In this document: in pieces, positions 10,561 through 19,645 of the stretch
How the letters are laid out: every line of letters begins with the position of its first letter
How positions within the stretch are numbered: position 1 is the first letter of the stretch
Assembly: GCF_023746535.1 (NCBI RefSeq)
Contig: NZ_CP098747.1
Coordinates: 3,647,501-3,711,500, forward strand
DNA from: Sneathiella marina
GTDB taxonomy: Bacteria; Pseudomonadota; Alphaproteobacteria; Sneathiellales; Sneathiellaceae
Direction of reading: 5' to 3'
Length of the DNA: 64,000 nt
Position numbers and translations under genes: made by a program
Notes under the pieces: model-generated
Seen by the model: only the letters and a program-made list of their open reading frames with translations
What the model was told of the DNA's origin: nothing
Databases searched by the model: none

Positions 10561-10577
10561 TCAATTAATTCGTTTGG

Positions 10578-10865
10578 TTAGGCCATTACGCCCATGATAT
10601 CTGATTCTTTCATGATCAAGACGTCTTCGCCATCGACCTTGATTTCAGTTCCGGACCATTTGCCGAAAACAACTGTGTCGCCGACACCAACGTCAAGCGG
10701 ACGCACAGTTCCGTCTTCTGAGATAGAACCATTACCAGTCGCAAGGACTTCGCCTTGTGATGGTTTTTCCTGAGCACTGTCTACAAGAATAATACCGCCA
10801 GCTGTTTTCTCTTCAGCTTCAATGCGTTTGATCAATACTCGATCGTGCAACGGACGAAATGTCAT
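10578..10865 (-). CDS. groES: Co-chaperonin GroES
   Basis: The 95-residue lid of the GroEL chamber starts [18 protein letters not shown], contains the mobile loop ending [16 protein letters not shown] and ends [16 protein letters not shown] longer frame reaching 10922 would add 19 residues and run into the CIRCE operator, so the ATG at 10865 is used; GGGAGAAA precedes it. HrcA is the expected repressor, and heat shock the expected inducer. Confidence 0.98.
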   Translation of the reverse strand: MTFRPLHDRVLIKRIEAEEKTAGGIILVDSAQEKPSQGEVLATGNGSISEDGTVRPLDVGVGDTVVFGKWSGTEIKVDGEDVLIMKESDIMGVMA

Positions 10866-10911
10866 CAAGTTTCTCCCTAAGTTTCGAATAATAAATGGGT
10901 TTACAACTGCA

Positions 10912-10938
10912 TTAGCACTCATAATGATCGAGTGCTAA
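10912..10938 (-). promoter_or_regulatory. CIRCE operator (HrcA-binding site)
   Basis: A perfect TTAGCACTC-N9-GAGTGCTAA inverted repeat lies 46 bases before the groES ATG, immediately downstream of the predicted -10 box. This is the HrcA operator found before groESL in many bacteria. Confidence 0.97.
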
Positions 10939-10952
10939 CAAAATTCCCTACG

Positions 10953-10981
10953 GATGTAGGCAATGCACATAAAAGAGTCAA
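10953..10981 (-). promoter_or_regulatory. Predicted sigma-70-type promoter of groESL
   Basis: On the minus strand TTGACT (10981-10976) and TACATC (10958-10953) are 17 bases apart, upstream of CIRCE. The predicted transcript start would fall at or in the operator, which suits repression by HrcA. Confidence 0.6.
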
Positions 10982-11094
10982 GAGGTCCCTGATTTTTTTT
11001 GAATTAATTGATTAAATCCATGCCCAAAAATCAATTTTTCGCCCTAAAACTCCCAAACCTCTTGGCCGTCATCCTTTTTTCCATTAGATAGAGC

Positions 11095-11110
11095 CGCAGC
11101 ATATGCTGCG
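11095..11110. repeat. 16-bp perfect palindrome upstream of argS
   Basis: CGCAGCATATGCTGCG is perfectly self-complementary with no spacer and lies 60 bases before the argS start. A second short inverted repeat GGATG-TG-CATCC follows at 11116-11127. The no-spacer form suits a dimeric DNA-binding regulator more than an RNA hairpin. Confidence 0.55.
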
Positions 11111-11169
11111 TAAATGGATGTGCATCCGCATATATACAAGTAGCGAACCAAAAAAAGGCTGACACGACA

Positions 11170-12939
11170 GTGACGACATCTCTCCTTACGCAACTCAGCG
11201 CCCTTGCCGGTGAAGCTTTCAAGGCTCTTGACCTGGATCCCGCCTTTGGAAAAGTCGTTGTTTCGCAGCGGCGCGAATTGGGGCAGTTCCAATGTAATGG
11301 CGCTCTTGGTGCTGCCAAGCAGGCCAAAAGAAACCCTCGGGAAATTGCGGATCAAATTGTTGGTCAGCTTGACCAAACAGGGCTTTTCAGCGAGTTGTCC
11401 CTTGCGGGTCCCGGCTTTATCAATATGCGGTTAAACGATGATTTCCTAACCGGGCATCTCGCGGAACTTGCGGAAGATCCATATTTTGGGTGCCGCCAGG
11501 ACAGGGAATCGCGCAAAGTAATCATCGATTTTGGCGGCCCAAATGTCGCAAAGGCAATGCATGTCGGGCATTTACGAGCGACCATCATTGGAGAGAGCCT
11601 GCGGCGGTTACATGATTTTTTGGGAAATGACATCGTCAGCGACGTTCATTTTGGGGACTGGGGCTTGCCCATGGGGCTGCTGATCAAGGAGATTGAAAAG
11701 GGGGAGCCCGACCTAATCTATTTCGACAGTGATTTTTCCGGCCCCTACCCGGAACAGTCCCCGGTATCAGTTGAAGCCCTTCAAATTCTTTATCCCGCGG
11801 CCTCGGCGCGCAGTAAATCAGATCCGGCCTTTCTTGAAAGCGCCCGCGAAGCAACATTCGAGTTGCAAAAGGGCCGGGCCGGGTATCGCGCCCTTTGGCA
11901 ACATATGAGGGATATTTCCATCGCCGAGACCAAAGAGGATTTCGATCTTCTGGGTGCTTTTTTTACGGAATGGAAAGGGGAAGCGGATACCAACGATCAT
12001 ATTCCGGTAATGCTTAAGCGCCTGGAGGCCGAGGGGTATTCCGAGCTTTCCGATGGCGCGGTTGTTGTGCCCGTGAAGGAAGAGACGGACAAAAAGGAAA
12101 TGCCGCCGTTGATTTTGCAAAAATCAGATGGTGCCGTGATGTATGGGACAACCGATCTGGCAACCATTGAACAACGTGTTCAGGAACGGGATCCGGATAG
12201 TATCCTGTACGTTGTCGATGCCCGCCAGAGCCTTCATTTTGAACAGGTGTTTCGCGCCGCCATCAAATGTAAAAGCGTCCGGCCCGGCTGTCATCTGGAG
12301 CATATCGGTTTTGGCACTGTAAATGGTAAAGATGGCAAGCCGCTCAAAACCAGGGATGGCGGGGTTGTCCGGCTGCGCTCCTTAATCGACGATGCCATAG
12401 GGGAAGCCCGGAAGGTTATTCTCGAAGCAGGCATGTCGGAGCGATTTGACGAGGCGGAACTGGACGATATTTCAAGAAAAGTCGGGCTGGCGGCCATCAA
12501 ATATGCAGACTTGTCAAATCAGCGCATGTCGAATTATGTGTTCGATCTCGAGCGTTTTACAAAATTTGAAGGGCGTACAGGACCGTATCAGATGTATGCT
12601 GCGGTCCGTATTAAATCCATGCTGCGGCGCGCTGCCGAACAAGAATTTTCCGATGGCCGCCTAATCGCAACCGCTGATGCCGAGCGAAACCTGATGTTGG
12701 CGATCGCGGGTCTGCAAGAAACAGTCACCGCCGCGACGGAGAAAAATGCCCCTAATATTCTCTGCGATCATGTATATAATCTGACGCAGGAATTTAATGC
12801 CTTTTATCACGATTGCCATGTGCTTGGAGAGAAAGACATTGATATTCGTGCGTCACGCCTCAGGTTATGCGCCATTGCATTGCGTCAAATCGAGCTGGTT
12901 CTACATATGCTGGGGATTGACGTACCCGAGCGGATGTAA
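11170..12939 (+). CDS. argS: Arginyl-tRNA synthetase
   Basis: This 589-residue class I synthetase charges tRNA-Arg. It has the N-terminal Add1 domain (RRELGQFQCNGAL), the HIGH-type signature in NVAKAMHVGHLRATIIGE, the segment DARQSLHFEQVFRA, and the C-terminal anticodon domain containing GPYQMYAAVRIKSML and ending ELVLHMLGIDVPERM. The start is a GTG at 11170; the Shine-Dalgarno match (AGG about a dozen bases upstream) is weak. Its leader holds two inverted repeats. Confidence 0.96.
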   Translation: MTTSLLTQLSALAGEAFKALDLDPAFGKVVVSQRRELGQFQCNGALGAAKQAKRNPREIADQIVGQLDQTGLFSELSLAGPGFINMRLNDDFLTGHLAELAEDPYFGCRQDRESRKVIIDFGGPNVAKAMHVGHLRATIIGESLRRLHDFLGNDIVSDVHFGDWGLPMGLLIKEIEKGEPDLIYFDSDFSGPYPEQSPVSVEALQILYPAASARSKSDPAFLESAREATFELQKGRAGYRALWQHMRDISIAETKEDFDLLGAFFTEWKGEADTNDHIPVMLKRLEAEGYSELSDGAVVVPVKEETDKKEMPPLILQKSDGAVMYGTTDLATIEQRVQERDPDSILYVVDARQSLHFEQVFRAAIKCKSVRPGCHLEHIGFGTVNGKDGKPLKTRDGGVVRLRSLIDDAIGEARKVILEAGMSERFDEAELDDISRKVGLAAIKYADLSNQRMSNYVFDLERFTKFEGRTGPYQMYAAVRIKSMLRRAAEQEFSDGRLIATADAERNLMLAIAGLQETVTAATEKNAPNILCDHVYNLTQEFNAFYHDCHVLGEKDIDIRASRLRLCAIALRQIELVLHMLGIDVPERM

Positions 12940-13011
12940 AAGATATGTAAATCATTATCGATCAAGTTACCGTCTCAGATCAAAATAGATGAAGTCAAAA
13001 AGGAAGAAGTT

Positions 13012-14091
13012 GTGCAACAGGAAACCGCAAAATTAAAAGCAGGTGTCGTCACGGGAAAAGATTACCTTGCTCTCGTTCGCAATTGTAAAGCCCAGGGCTA
13101 TGCCTTGCCGGCCATAAACATAACCGGCACCAATACAGTAAATGCCGCGATGGAAGGGGCTGCCAACAGCAATTCCGATTTAATTGTTCAGCTGTCGAAC
13201 GGCGGTGCACAGTTCTTTGCGGGCAAGGGAATTAAAGACACAAACCGGGCACGGGTTATCGGTGCAATATCCGCCGCCCGGCACGTCCATACCGTCGCCA
13301 AGGAGTATGGCATTTGCGTAGTCTTGCATACGGATCATGCCAATAAGGGTCTGATACCGTGGGTTGAAGGTATGATTGAAGCCAGTGAAGAAGAATTTGC
13401 CGCGACCGGCCGCCCCTTATTTTCCTCCCATATGCTGGATCTTTCCGAAGAAACCGTCGAAGACAATCTGGATGATTGCGAGAGAATCCTCAAACGGCTG
13501 GCAAAAATCGATATGAGCCTGGAAATAGAACTGGGGGTTACAGGCGGAGAAGAGGATGGTGTCGGCACAGATGTTGATCTGGTAGACAACAACAAGCTTT
13601 ACACCCAGCCCTCTGAAGTTCTTCAGGCCTATCAGCGTCTGTCACCCATCGGCCATTTCTCCGTTGCTGCCGCTTTTGGCAATGTTCACGGTGTCTATAA
13701 ACCCGGAAATGTCCAGTTGCGCCCTGAAATACTCGACAAGTCACAAGTTCATGTGCAGGAAACATATGGCACCGATCCAAAGCCGCTGGATTTCGTTTTC
13801 CACGGAGGCTCTGGATCCAGTCCGGACGAAATCCGCGAAGCCGTCAGTTACGGGGTGTTCAAGATGAATGTCGACACAGATACGCAGTTCGCATTTTCAA
13901 AGGCTGCCGGCCCCTATGTGGAAGAGCATTCCAAGGCCTTCAAATATCAGATTGATCCGGATGATGGCACGCCGTTCAAGAAACATTATGATCCACGTGC
14001 CTGGCTGCGTGCATGTGAGGTTTCCATGGCAGAACGCGTTGCGCAAGCCTGCCAGGAACTGGGCTCAGCCGGCAAGTCAATCGCAGAATAA
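13012..14091 (+). CDS. fba: Fructose-bisphosphate aldolase, class II
   Basis: The 359-residue zinc-dependent aldolase interconverts fructose 1,6-bisphosphate with dihydroxyacetone phosphate and glyceraldehyde 3-phosphate. It resembles the E. coli FbaA subgroup in length and in VVLHTDHANKGLIPWVEG (zinc His and catalytic Asp), EIELGVTGGEEDGV, AFGNVHGVY, FHGGSGSS and KMNVDTDTQ (phosphate binding). The GTG at 13012 follows AAGGAAGAA closely. It stands alone after argS and converges with the next gene across 24 bases. Confidence 0.96.
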   Translation: MQQETAKLKAGVVTGKDYLALVRNCKAQGYALPAINITGTNTVNAAMEGAANSNSDLIVQLSNGGAQFFAGKGIKDTNRARVIGAISAARHVHTVAKEYGICVVLHTDHANKGLIPWVEGMIEASEEEFAATGRPLFSSHMLDLSEETVEDNLDDCERILKRLAKIDMSLEIELGVTGGEEDGVGTDVDLVDNNKLYTQPSEVLQAYQRLSPIGHFSVAAAFGNVHGVYKPGNVQLRPEILDKSQVHVQETYGTDPKPLDFVFHGGSGSSPDEIREAVSYGVFKMNVDTDTQFAFSKAAGPYVEEHSKAFKYQIDPDDGTPFKKHYDPRAWLRACEVSMAERVAQACQELGSAGKSIAE

Positions 14092-14115
14092 AGATCTGAA
14101 TTTACGCGAAGACGG

Positions 14116-15705
14116 TTAATACGCCAATGCGCAACCGTCTTTGCGGGATTCCGACCCGGCAGACAACACACCGGTTTCTGGATTTACCATAATTATCTGC
14201 CCGCCACCGAGGGGCATGGCCGTGTCCTGTAATTGATAGCCCATATCCGATAATTCTTGTCGAACGCTTGCGGGTATCCCCTCTTCAACCTCCAGAACAC
14301 CGGCATTGTAAAAGGCCCGCGGACTATCGATCGCCTCCTGCGGATCCATCCCGAAATCCCAAATATTTGTCAGGACATGGGAATGCCCCACAGGCTGGTA
14401 TCCACCTCCCATGACGCCGTAACATATGGTGGCCTGATCTCCCCGCGTTACCATTCCGGGAATAATTGTATGAAGAGGGCGTTTTCCCGGAGCCACACAA
14501 TTGAGATGATCCGGGTCCACAACAAACCCAAACCCGCGGTTCTGGAAAATTACACCGGTATCGGGGCAAGCTATTCCGGAGCCAAATCCCATATACAGAG
14601 AGTTGATAAACGAGACAGCATTCCCGTTTCCATCAACGACGGAAGCGTAAATCGTATCGCGATGCCGTTCCAAGGCATAGGCGCCTGTGGGATCACCGGC
14701 TTTACCGACGTCAATATGCGAATTTAGCTGCTCCGCAAATTCATCGGAAAGCAGCATATCCAGGGGCACATCCGCTTTTGTTGGATCCGCAACAAATTTA
14801 TCCCGTGCCAAATACGCCAGACGCGCCGCCTCAGCCTCTATATGGAGGCGCTGCGCTCCATTTGGATCCAGGCCGGACAAATCATATTTCTTAAGTATAT
14901 TCATCATAATCAAGGTCGTAATTCCCTGACCACTGGGCGGGATTTGATGGATTGTATTCCCTTGATACTCTGAGGTAATGGACCCAACGAAATCAGCGGA
15001 AACCGAGGAGAAATCCTGTTCCTCATGAACGCCACCCGCCGCCTTCAGGCTCGCGACCATTTTCTCCGCAATGTCGCCGTCATAAAAAGCCGAGCGCCCC
15101 TTGCTGGCGATCACCCTTAGCGTTGCAGCAAGTTTTGGTAATTTCCAAATTGTTCCCGCTGCCGGTGCCTTGCCATTTTTCAGGTAAATATCACTTGCAG
15201 CCTGGTTCTTAAGAAGCTTTGGAACGCCAAGTTCCCAATCAATAGATGTTCTTTGCGTAACGACAAAACCGTTTTCAGCAAAATCGATGGCAGGCTGGAG
15301 TATGTCGGAAAATGCCATACTGCCGAACTTCTCATGAAGGCGCGTCCAGGCGTCAATGGCACCGGGAACAGTTATTGAATGGGGGCTGTTTTGATCCATT
15401 TCCGTAAAGCCCTGCCCCATCAGAAAGTCGGCAGTCAGGGCGCCGGGCGCTTTTCCCGATCCATTCAATCCGGCAATCTCACTGCTCCCGCCCATGGAAA
15501 CCAGCGCAAAACAATCGCCACCAATGCCTGTTTGCATCGGATCGACCACACATTGCACGGCGCAAGCGGCGATGGCGGCATCCATGGCATTTCCACCCGA
15601 CTTTAAAATTGTTAACGCGACTTGCGACGCATGGGTGCTTGACGTTGCGACCGCACCATTGACACCATAGGTTACGGAACGGCCTGCTTCATAAAAATTA
15701 CGCAC
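14116..15705 (-). CDS. Gamma-glutamyltransferase-family Ntn hydrolase
   Basis: The 529-residue protein belongs to the gamma-glutamyltranspeptidase family: SGGNAMDAAIAACAV and GIGGDCFALV near the N-terminus, and DTIYASVVDGNGNAVSF, whose Thr351 should be the self-cleavage nucleophile. GVMGGGYQPVGHSH and SESRKDGCALAY end the small subunit. There is no signal peptide, unlike classical periplasmic GGT, so it may be a cytoplasmic acylase or hydrolase of the family. The substrate (glutathione, a gamma-glutamyl compound or a cephalosporin-like acyl amide) is open. Confidence 0.9.
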   Translation of the reverse strand: MRNFYEAGRSVTYGVNGAVATSSTHASQVALTILKSGGNAMDAAIAACAVQCVVDPMQTGIGGDCFALVSMGGSSEIAGLNGSGKAPGALTADFLMGQGFTEMDQNSPHSITVPGAIDAWTRLHEKFGSMAFSDILQPAIDFAENGFVVTQRTSIDWELGVPKLLKNQAASDIYLKNGKAPAAGTIWKLPKLAATLRVIASKGRSAFYDGDIAEKMVASLKAAGGVHEEQDFSSVSADFVGSITSEYQGNTIHQIPPSGQGITTLIMMNILKKYDLSGLDPNGAQRLHIEAEAARLAYLARDKFVADPTKADVPLDMLLSDEFAEQLNSHIDVGKAGDPTGAYALERHRDTIYASVVDGNGNAVSFINSLYMGFGSGIACPDTGVIFQNRGFGFVVDPDHLNCVAPGKRPLHTIIPGMVTRGDQATICYGVMGGGYQPVGHSHVLTNIWDFGMDPQEAIDSPRAFYNAGVLEVEEGIPASVRQELSDMGYQLQDTAMPLGGGQIIMVNPETGVLSAGSESRKDGCALAY

Positions 15706-15819
15706 TGTGGACCCTTTTCTTTATTTGATTGAATTCAAACAATACGTGACGTCAGCATAATATGCAAAATCACTTTAGCGTATAATTACTAAATTCTGGC
15801 GATCAGCAAAGAAACGCGA

Positions 15820-16038
15820 TTACCACAAACGAACGATGACATATTTCGTAAAGGCATCATCAACCTTCAAATGACTTGCCGCCCGCCAGGAAGCCAGCGC
15901 GTCTTCATAATTCTGGTAAAACCCACGAACATCAAGATTATCCGTATCCGTAAAGTCTTTTCCTCTTGTGTCCGTCACCTTGCCGCCGAAAACGACAAAC
16001 AAATCCTTTTCAGAATTTGCAGAAACATTCTCTACCAT
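15820..16038 (-). CDS. DUF4170 small protein
   Basis: The 72-residue protein starts MVENVSANSEKDLFVVFGG and contains GFYQNYEDALASWRAAS and VDDAFTKYVIVRLW, the pattern of the alphaproteobacterial DUF4170 family, whose function is unknown. A GGGGG stretch nine bases before the ATG at 16038 supports this start over the GTG at 16074. It stands alone. Confidence 0.75.
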   Translation of the reverse strand: MVENVSANSEKDLFVVFGGKVTDTRGKDFTDTDNLDVRGFYQNYEDALASWRAASHLKVDDAFTKYVIVRLW

Positions 16039-16151
16039 ATTAGCCGACCCCCATACCGCAATAGGTCCAGCCACCTACCGCGTGATTTCAGAAGGTTAGG
16101 TTATAGCAAAAATTTGAAGAGTTGCAATTGAACCGAACAGATCGAGGAGAC

Positions 16152-16808
16152 TTACTCGCCCTCATCTCGTGACGCGGAAACGCCAAAGGACACAACAGCA
16201 AATGACAACAGAATATGGTAGATATTTGTCGCATCCAAGCCGGTGTTCAGAGCAATCCATTTAACGGCAACCCCAGACAGAACCAGACAGGCTGAACCTA
16301 TAATCAGGTACAGGGCTAAAACACCTGAGGATATCAGACGAACCAGTCCTACCAAAAAGACGACACCGACAACAATCTTTTGTACATCCGGCGTGATCCG
16401 CCATTGGCCCAAGAGAAGGGCTATCGTCAAGGCAATCACCAAGCCAAGTATGATCCACCACCAAAACCGAATAAATAAATTGGCAAACAAACCGCCGATA
16501 GCGCCAAGGGCAAAACAAATTAATCCAACGGAGCCGGCAAAATATTTAGCGGTCGTGTGATAGGATTCAACCTCTACAAAGCCTGCAAACTTAAAGGCGC
16601 CCAAAGCGGCCGCTATGCCAAAGGTGGCCGATCCAAACGCCCAGAAAAGGCTCACCGGGAAAAATGCCTGCCGGGCAAGGTAAAGTGAAATCATACAACT
16701 GGCCGTCAAAACGACCTCAAACGCAACAAGTGAGTTCATCATCATAGTATATCGCCCAATGGCTTTTTTTCCAATAGATCGATAAATCTTTGTAAACTCT
16801 GGTTGCAC
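16152..16808 (-). CDS. Unrecognised multi-pass membrane protein
   Basis: The 218-residue protein has about seven hydrophobic spans (for example LVAFEVVLTASCMISLYLA and WWWIILGLVIALTIALLLG) and a short charged tail ASRDEGE. No family was recognised. The start is a GTG; a shorter form from the MMM cluster 22 codons in is possible, as neither has a clear ribosome-binding site. It is divergent from the adenylate cyclase with 43 bases between them, so shared control is possible. Confidence 0.7.
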   Translation of the reverse strand: MQPEFTKIYRSIGKKAIGRYTMMMNSLVAFEVVLTASCMISLYLARQAFFPVSLFWAFGSATFGIAAALGAFKFAGFVEVESYHTTAKYFAGSVGLICFALGAIGGLFANLFIRFWWWIILGLVIALTIALLLGQWRITPDVQKIVVGVVFLVGLVRLISSGVLALYLIIGSACLVLSGVAVKWIALNTGLDATNIYHILLSFAVVSFGVSASRDEGE

Positions 16809-16851
16809 ATGCTATCTGAAGGCAGAAAGCTCAAGGAGAACAAGCATTTCC

Positions 16852-18651
16852 GTGTCATCTCGTAAATTTTTCCCTTCAATTCCGATCGCGACGGCACTCG
16901 CCTTAAGTTTCGGCTCGCTTGTTGTTATTGCCGTTTTAATCGTTTTAGGGATCGGCCTGATATCAGGGTTTGCCAATACGCGGGACCTGCTGATCGACAA
17001 AGCAAACTCGGCCATGGATGCGGCGCGGGGGGACTTGACGGATTTGCTGGACCCAGCCGAAGAACAAGCCAGATTTATTGCCGACCTCATCTATGCAGGC
17101 GATATAGATGTCCAGAACAACGAGGAACTTTCCGAGTTCTTGTTAGGAGCTCTTGCTGGCACCCCGCAAATTGCGTCATTGACATTTATTTCACCTAATT
17201 TTGAAGTTACGGCTGCCAGCCGCGAAGCCCGCCAGATTATCAATCTGAACGCCTCGGGCGATCCCGTTGGCAAGAAAATGTTTGAAGATATCTCGAAAAA
17301 GCAAACCGGCGAATGGGGAGCTTTATTCTACGTACCGCAACTTGATGATACAGTTATGAATTTCCGGCAGCCTGTTATTAAGGACGGTGAATTTATCGGT
17401 GCACTTTTTGCGACAATTCCGGTTTCCGCCGTAAACAAGAAACTACAGGCTGTCGAGGTTGCAAAAGGCGGAACCCGGTTCGTCCTCTATGGCCGAAACA
17501 ATGTGTTGTTACAGCAAGATGGAAACCGAAGCCAGATTCACATTTCCAAAGACGGTGCGGTCCCGACTTTGGATGAAATTGAAGATCCAATTTTGAAACA
17601 TATCTGGTCTCCTGAAAAGGACCCCCTATCCCTGATTAATAATCAGGTAGGCTATCAGGCACATCATCTTGAAATATTAAATAATGGATACCTGTTCTTT
17701 TACAGCAATCTGGAAGGTTATTCAGACAGGGACCTGATTGTCGGTTACTGGCTTCGCGATGAGGATGCCGGCGAGGAAATCAAACGTTTGGCGCTTGCCG
17801 GGCTCGTCGGACTGGTCATTATGATCCTGAGTGCAATCGTGGCTTTCTTCATGGGGCGGAAAATTGCCCGTCCCATTCGGGCGCTTTCGTCAGCTTCTCA
17901 AAAAATCTCCAATCTGGAGTTTGAAAATGTCGGTACTTTAGCGGGCAGTCGCTTCAAGGAAGTAAATGAAGCGAGCGATGCCTATAACACCATGATACGT
18001 GGATTGATCTGGTTCGAGACATATGTGCCGAAATCCCTCGTCCGCAAATTAATGGAAACCGGTGAGGCCAGATCCGAACAGCGGGCCGTAACCGTCATGT
18101 TCACGGATATTGTCGGCTTCACGCCGCAAGCGGAAAACATGAATTCCGAAGAGGTTGCAAATTTCCTCAACCATCATTTCAAGATTGTCACCTCCTGCAT
18201 TGAGGCCGAAGGCGGCACCATAGATAAATTCATTGGGGACGCGGTCATGGCGTTCTGGGGAGCACCCGAACATCAGGACGATCATGCGGCGCGTGCCTGC
18301 CGCGCTGCGACAGAGATCCGCAAAGCTATTATTGCTGACAATGAAGAGAGAGCAGAAGCCGGTCTTGAACCGGTTACCATGCGTATCGGCATCCATACCG
18401 GGCAATTGGTGGTCGGTAATATTGGCTCAAAAGGCCGGATGAATTACACGGTGGTTGGCGATACAGTCAATATTGCCCAGCGTATGGAGCAGCTGGGAAA
18501 AACCGTTTCAAAAGACACGTCGGAAACCGTTTTCACCCTGATTACGGACGCAACATACATCGCCGCCGGAAAAGAAATCATGGCCTCGGAAATCGGTGAT
18601 CATAATCTCAGGGGACGAGCCGACAGCGTCAAGATATACCACTTAAATTAA
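16852..18651 (+). CDS. Membrane adenylate/guanylate cyclase (class III) with extracytoplasmic sensor and HAMP
   Basis: The 599-residue protein has an N-terminal membrane span (ALSFGSLVVIAVLIVLGIGL), a periplasmic cache-like sensor (about 45-300), a second span (GLVGLVIMILSAIVAFFMG), a HAMP segment (GRKIARPIRALSSASQKIS) and a class III catalytic domain from about residue 410. VMFTDIVGFT holds the first metal Asp, DKFIGDAVMAFWG the second, and GRMNYTVVGDTVNIAQRMEQ the transition-state region. It should make cAMP (or cGMP) in response to an extracellular ligand. GTG start at 16852 with AAGGAG about 15 bases upstream. Confidence 0.92.
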   Translation: MSSRKFFPSIPIATALALSFGSLVVIAVLIVLGIGLISGFANTRDLLIDKANSAMDAARGDLTDLLDPAEEQARFIADLIYAGDIDVQNNEELSEFLLGALAGTPQIASLTFISPNFEVTAASREARQIINLNASGDPVGKKMFEDISKKQTGEWGALFYVPQLDDTVMNFRQPVIKDGEFIGALFATIPVSAVNKKLQAVEVAKGGTRFVLYGRNNVLLQQDGNRSQIHISKDGAVPTLDEIEDPILKHIWSPEKDPLSLINNQVGYQAHHLEILNNGYLFFYSNLEGYSDRDLIVGYWLRDEDAGEEIKRLALAGLVGLVIMILSAIVAFFMGRKIARPIRALSSASQKISNLEFENVGTLAGSRFKEVNEASDAYNTMIRGLIWFETYVPKSLVRKLMETGEARSEQRAVTVMFTDIVGFTPQAENMNSEEVANFLNHHFKIVTSCIEAEGGTIDKFIGDAVMAFWGAPEHQDDHAARACRAATEIRKAIIADNEERAEAGLEPVTMRIGIHTGQLVVGNIGSKGRMNYTVVGDTVNIAQRMEQLGKTVSKDTSETVFTLITDATYIAAGKEIMASEIGDHNLRGRADSVKIYHLN

Positions 18652-18723
18652 CGTAACGCAGACTCACATATTGCGTCTTGATATCGGCGCAGGAAAAGGA
18701 AGCACAGACCCTCGGTCCCGCTG

Positions 18724-19539
18724 TTATCCAGGTTGGTAATAGGGATTATTGCCTTCGGCATGCTCCGTAATATCCATCACTTGCGTGACCCGGGGCACCA
18801 GTTTCTGGATCTCGACAGCAACGCCCTGCTTCAAGGTGACATCCGCCATTCCGCAACCCTGACACCCTCCGTCCAGCCGGACATAGGCTATATTTTCCTT
18901 TAGATCGACAAGTGATATCCGGCCGCCATGGGCCGCAATCGACGGGTTGATGCTTTCTTCAAGCAGGTTTCTGATGGCGATGCCGTCGGGGCTGTCCAGG
19001 CCGGGGCGTGGCAGCGCTTCGCGATGATCGAGAACCGCCTGGATTTCCGGCACATAATGGCGCAACATATTCTGAATGCCGGTCAGCATTGAAAAGGCCG
19101 ACCCTTGCATTTTCAGGTACAGGTTTCCGTTTTTGTAACTATGAAAAGCAACATCTCCACCCGATTGCGTCACTGCCGGCACAATGCGCGTCGCCAGGAG
19201 ATCCTTCACCTGCTCTATTATTTCCGCATCAAACTCACCGGCTGCGGTGTCTGCTTCTCGCATCGCCGGCTCTCCCGTTTCAAAATGAGTGACGATCGCG
19301 GCAAAAATTTCCGTTCGCAAGGATGCCCAGTCCGCATCGGGCAATTTTGAAACCAGTATGCTTTCAGCTTTCAAAACCACCTGCGAGACACCGTCAACAG
19401 AATATAATTTTTGCCCGAGCGGAGACACTTTCTCCGCTGTTTCCCGGTCAATTTCCAGGGGCCCGTTTCCAAACACGGGCTTGCCGGGGAAAAATTCCAG
19501 TTCTGTTGCAGTTTCGCCGGGCTTTGTTTGAATAAACAT
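18724..19539 (-). CDS. Nfu-type iron-sulfur carrier with two NifU domains
   Basis: The 271-residue protein has an Nfu N-terminal scaffold domain (about 1-92), a first NifU-like domain (about 103-170) and a second (about 185-258). The second keeps the cluster-binding CQGC (Cys226, Cys229). The first has MQGSAFSMLTG where the family has a CxxC, so both cysteines are gone. Such proteins carry 4Fe-4S clusters to apoproteins. The family is normally a single N domain plus one NifU domain of about 185 residues, so the tandem is longer than usual. It stands alone, divergent from the enoyl-CoA hydratase. Confidence 0.87.
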   Translation of the reverse strand: MFIQTKPGETATELEFFPGKPVFGNGPLEIDRETAEKVSPLGQKLYSVDGVSQVVLKAESILVSKLPDADWASLRTEIFAAIVTHFETGEPAMREADTAAGEFDAEIIEQVKDLLATRIVPAVTQSGGDVAFHSYKNGNLYLKMQGSAFSMLTGIQNMLRHYVPEIQAVLDHREALPRPGLDSPDGIAIRNLLEESINPSIAAHGGRISLVDLKENIAYVRLDGGCQGCGMADVTLKQGVAVEIQKLVPRVTQVMDITEHAEGNNPYYQPG

Positions 19540-19645
19540 ATCTAAGTTCTCTGTTTTGCGTGACCGGGATTAAAAAATTTGTCACGACTGGCTATAGATG
19601 ATCTGACCCACAGATGTAAAACTAATAATAATATCGGAGAAAACA

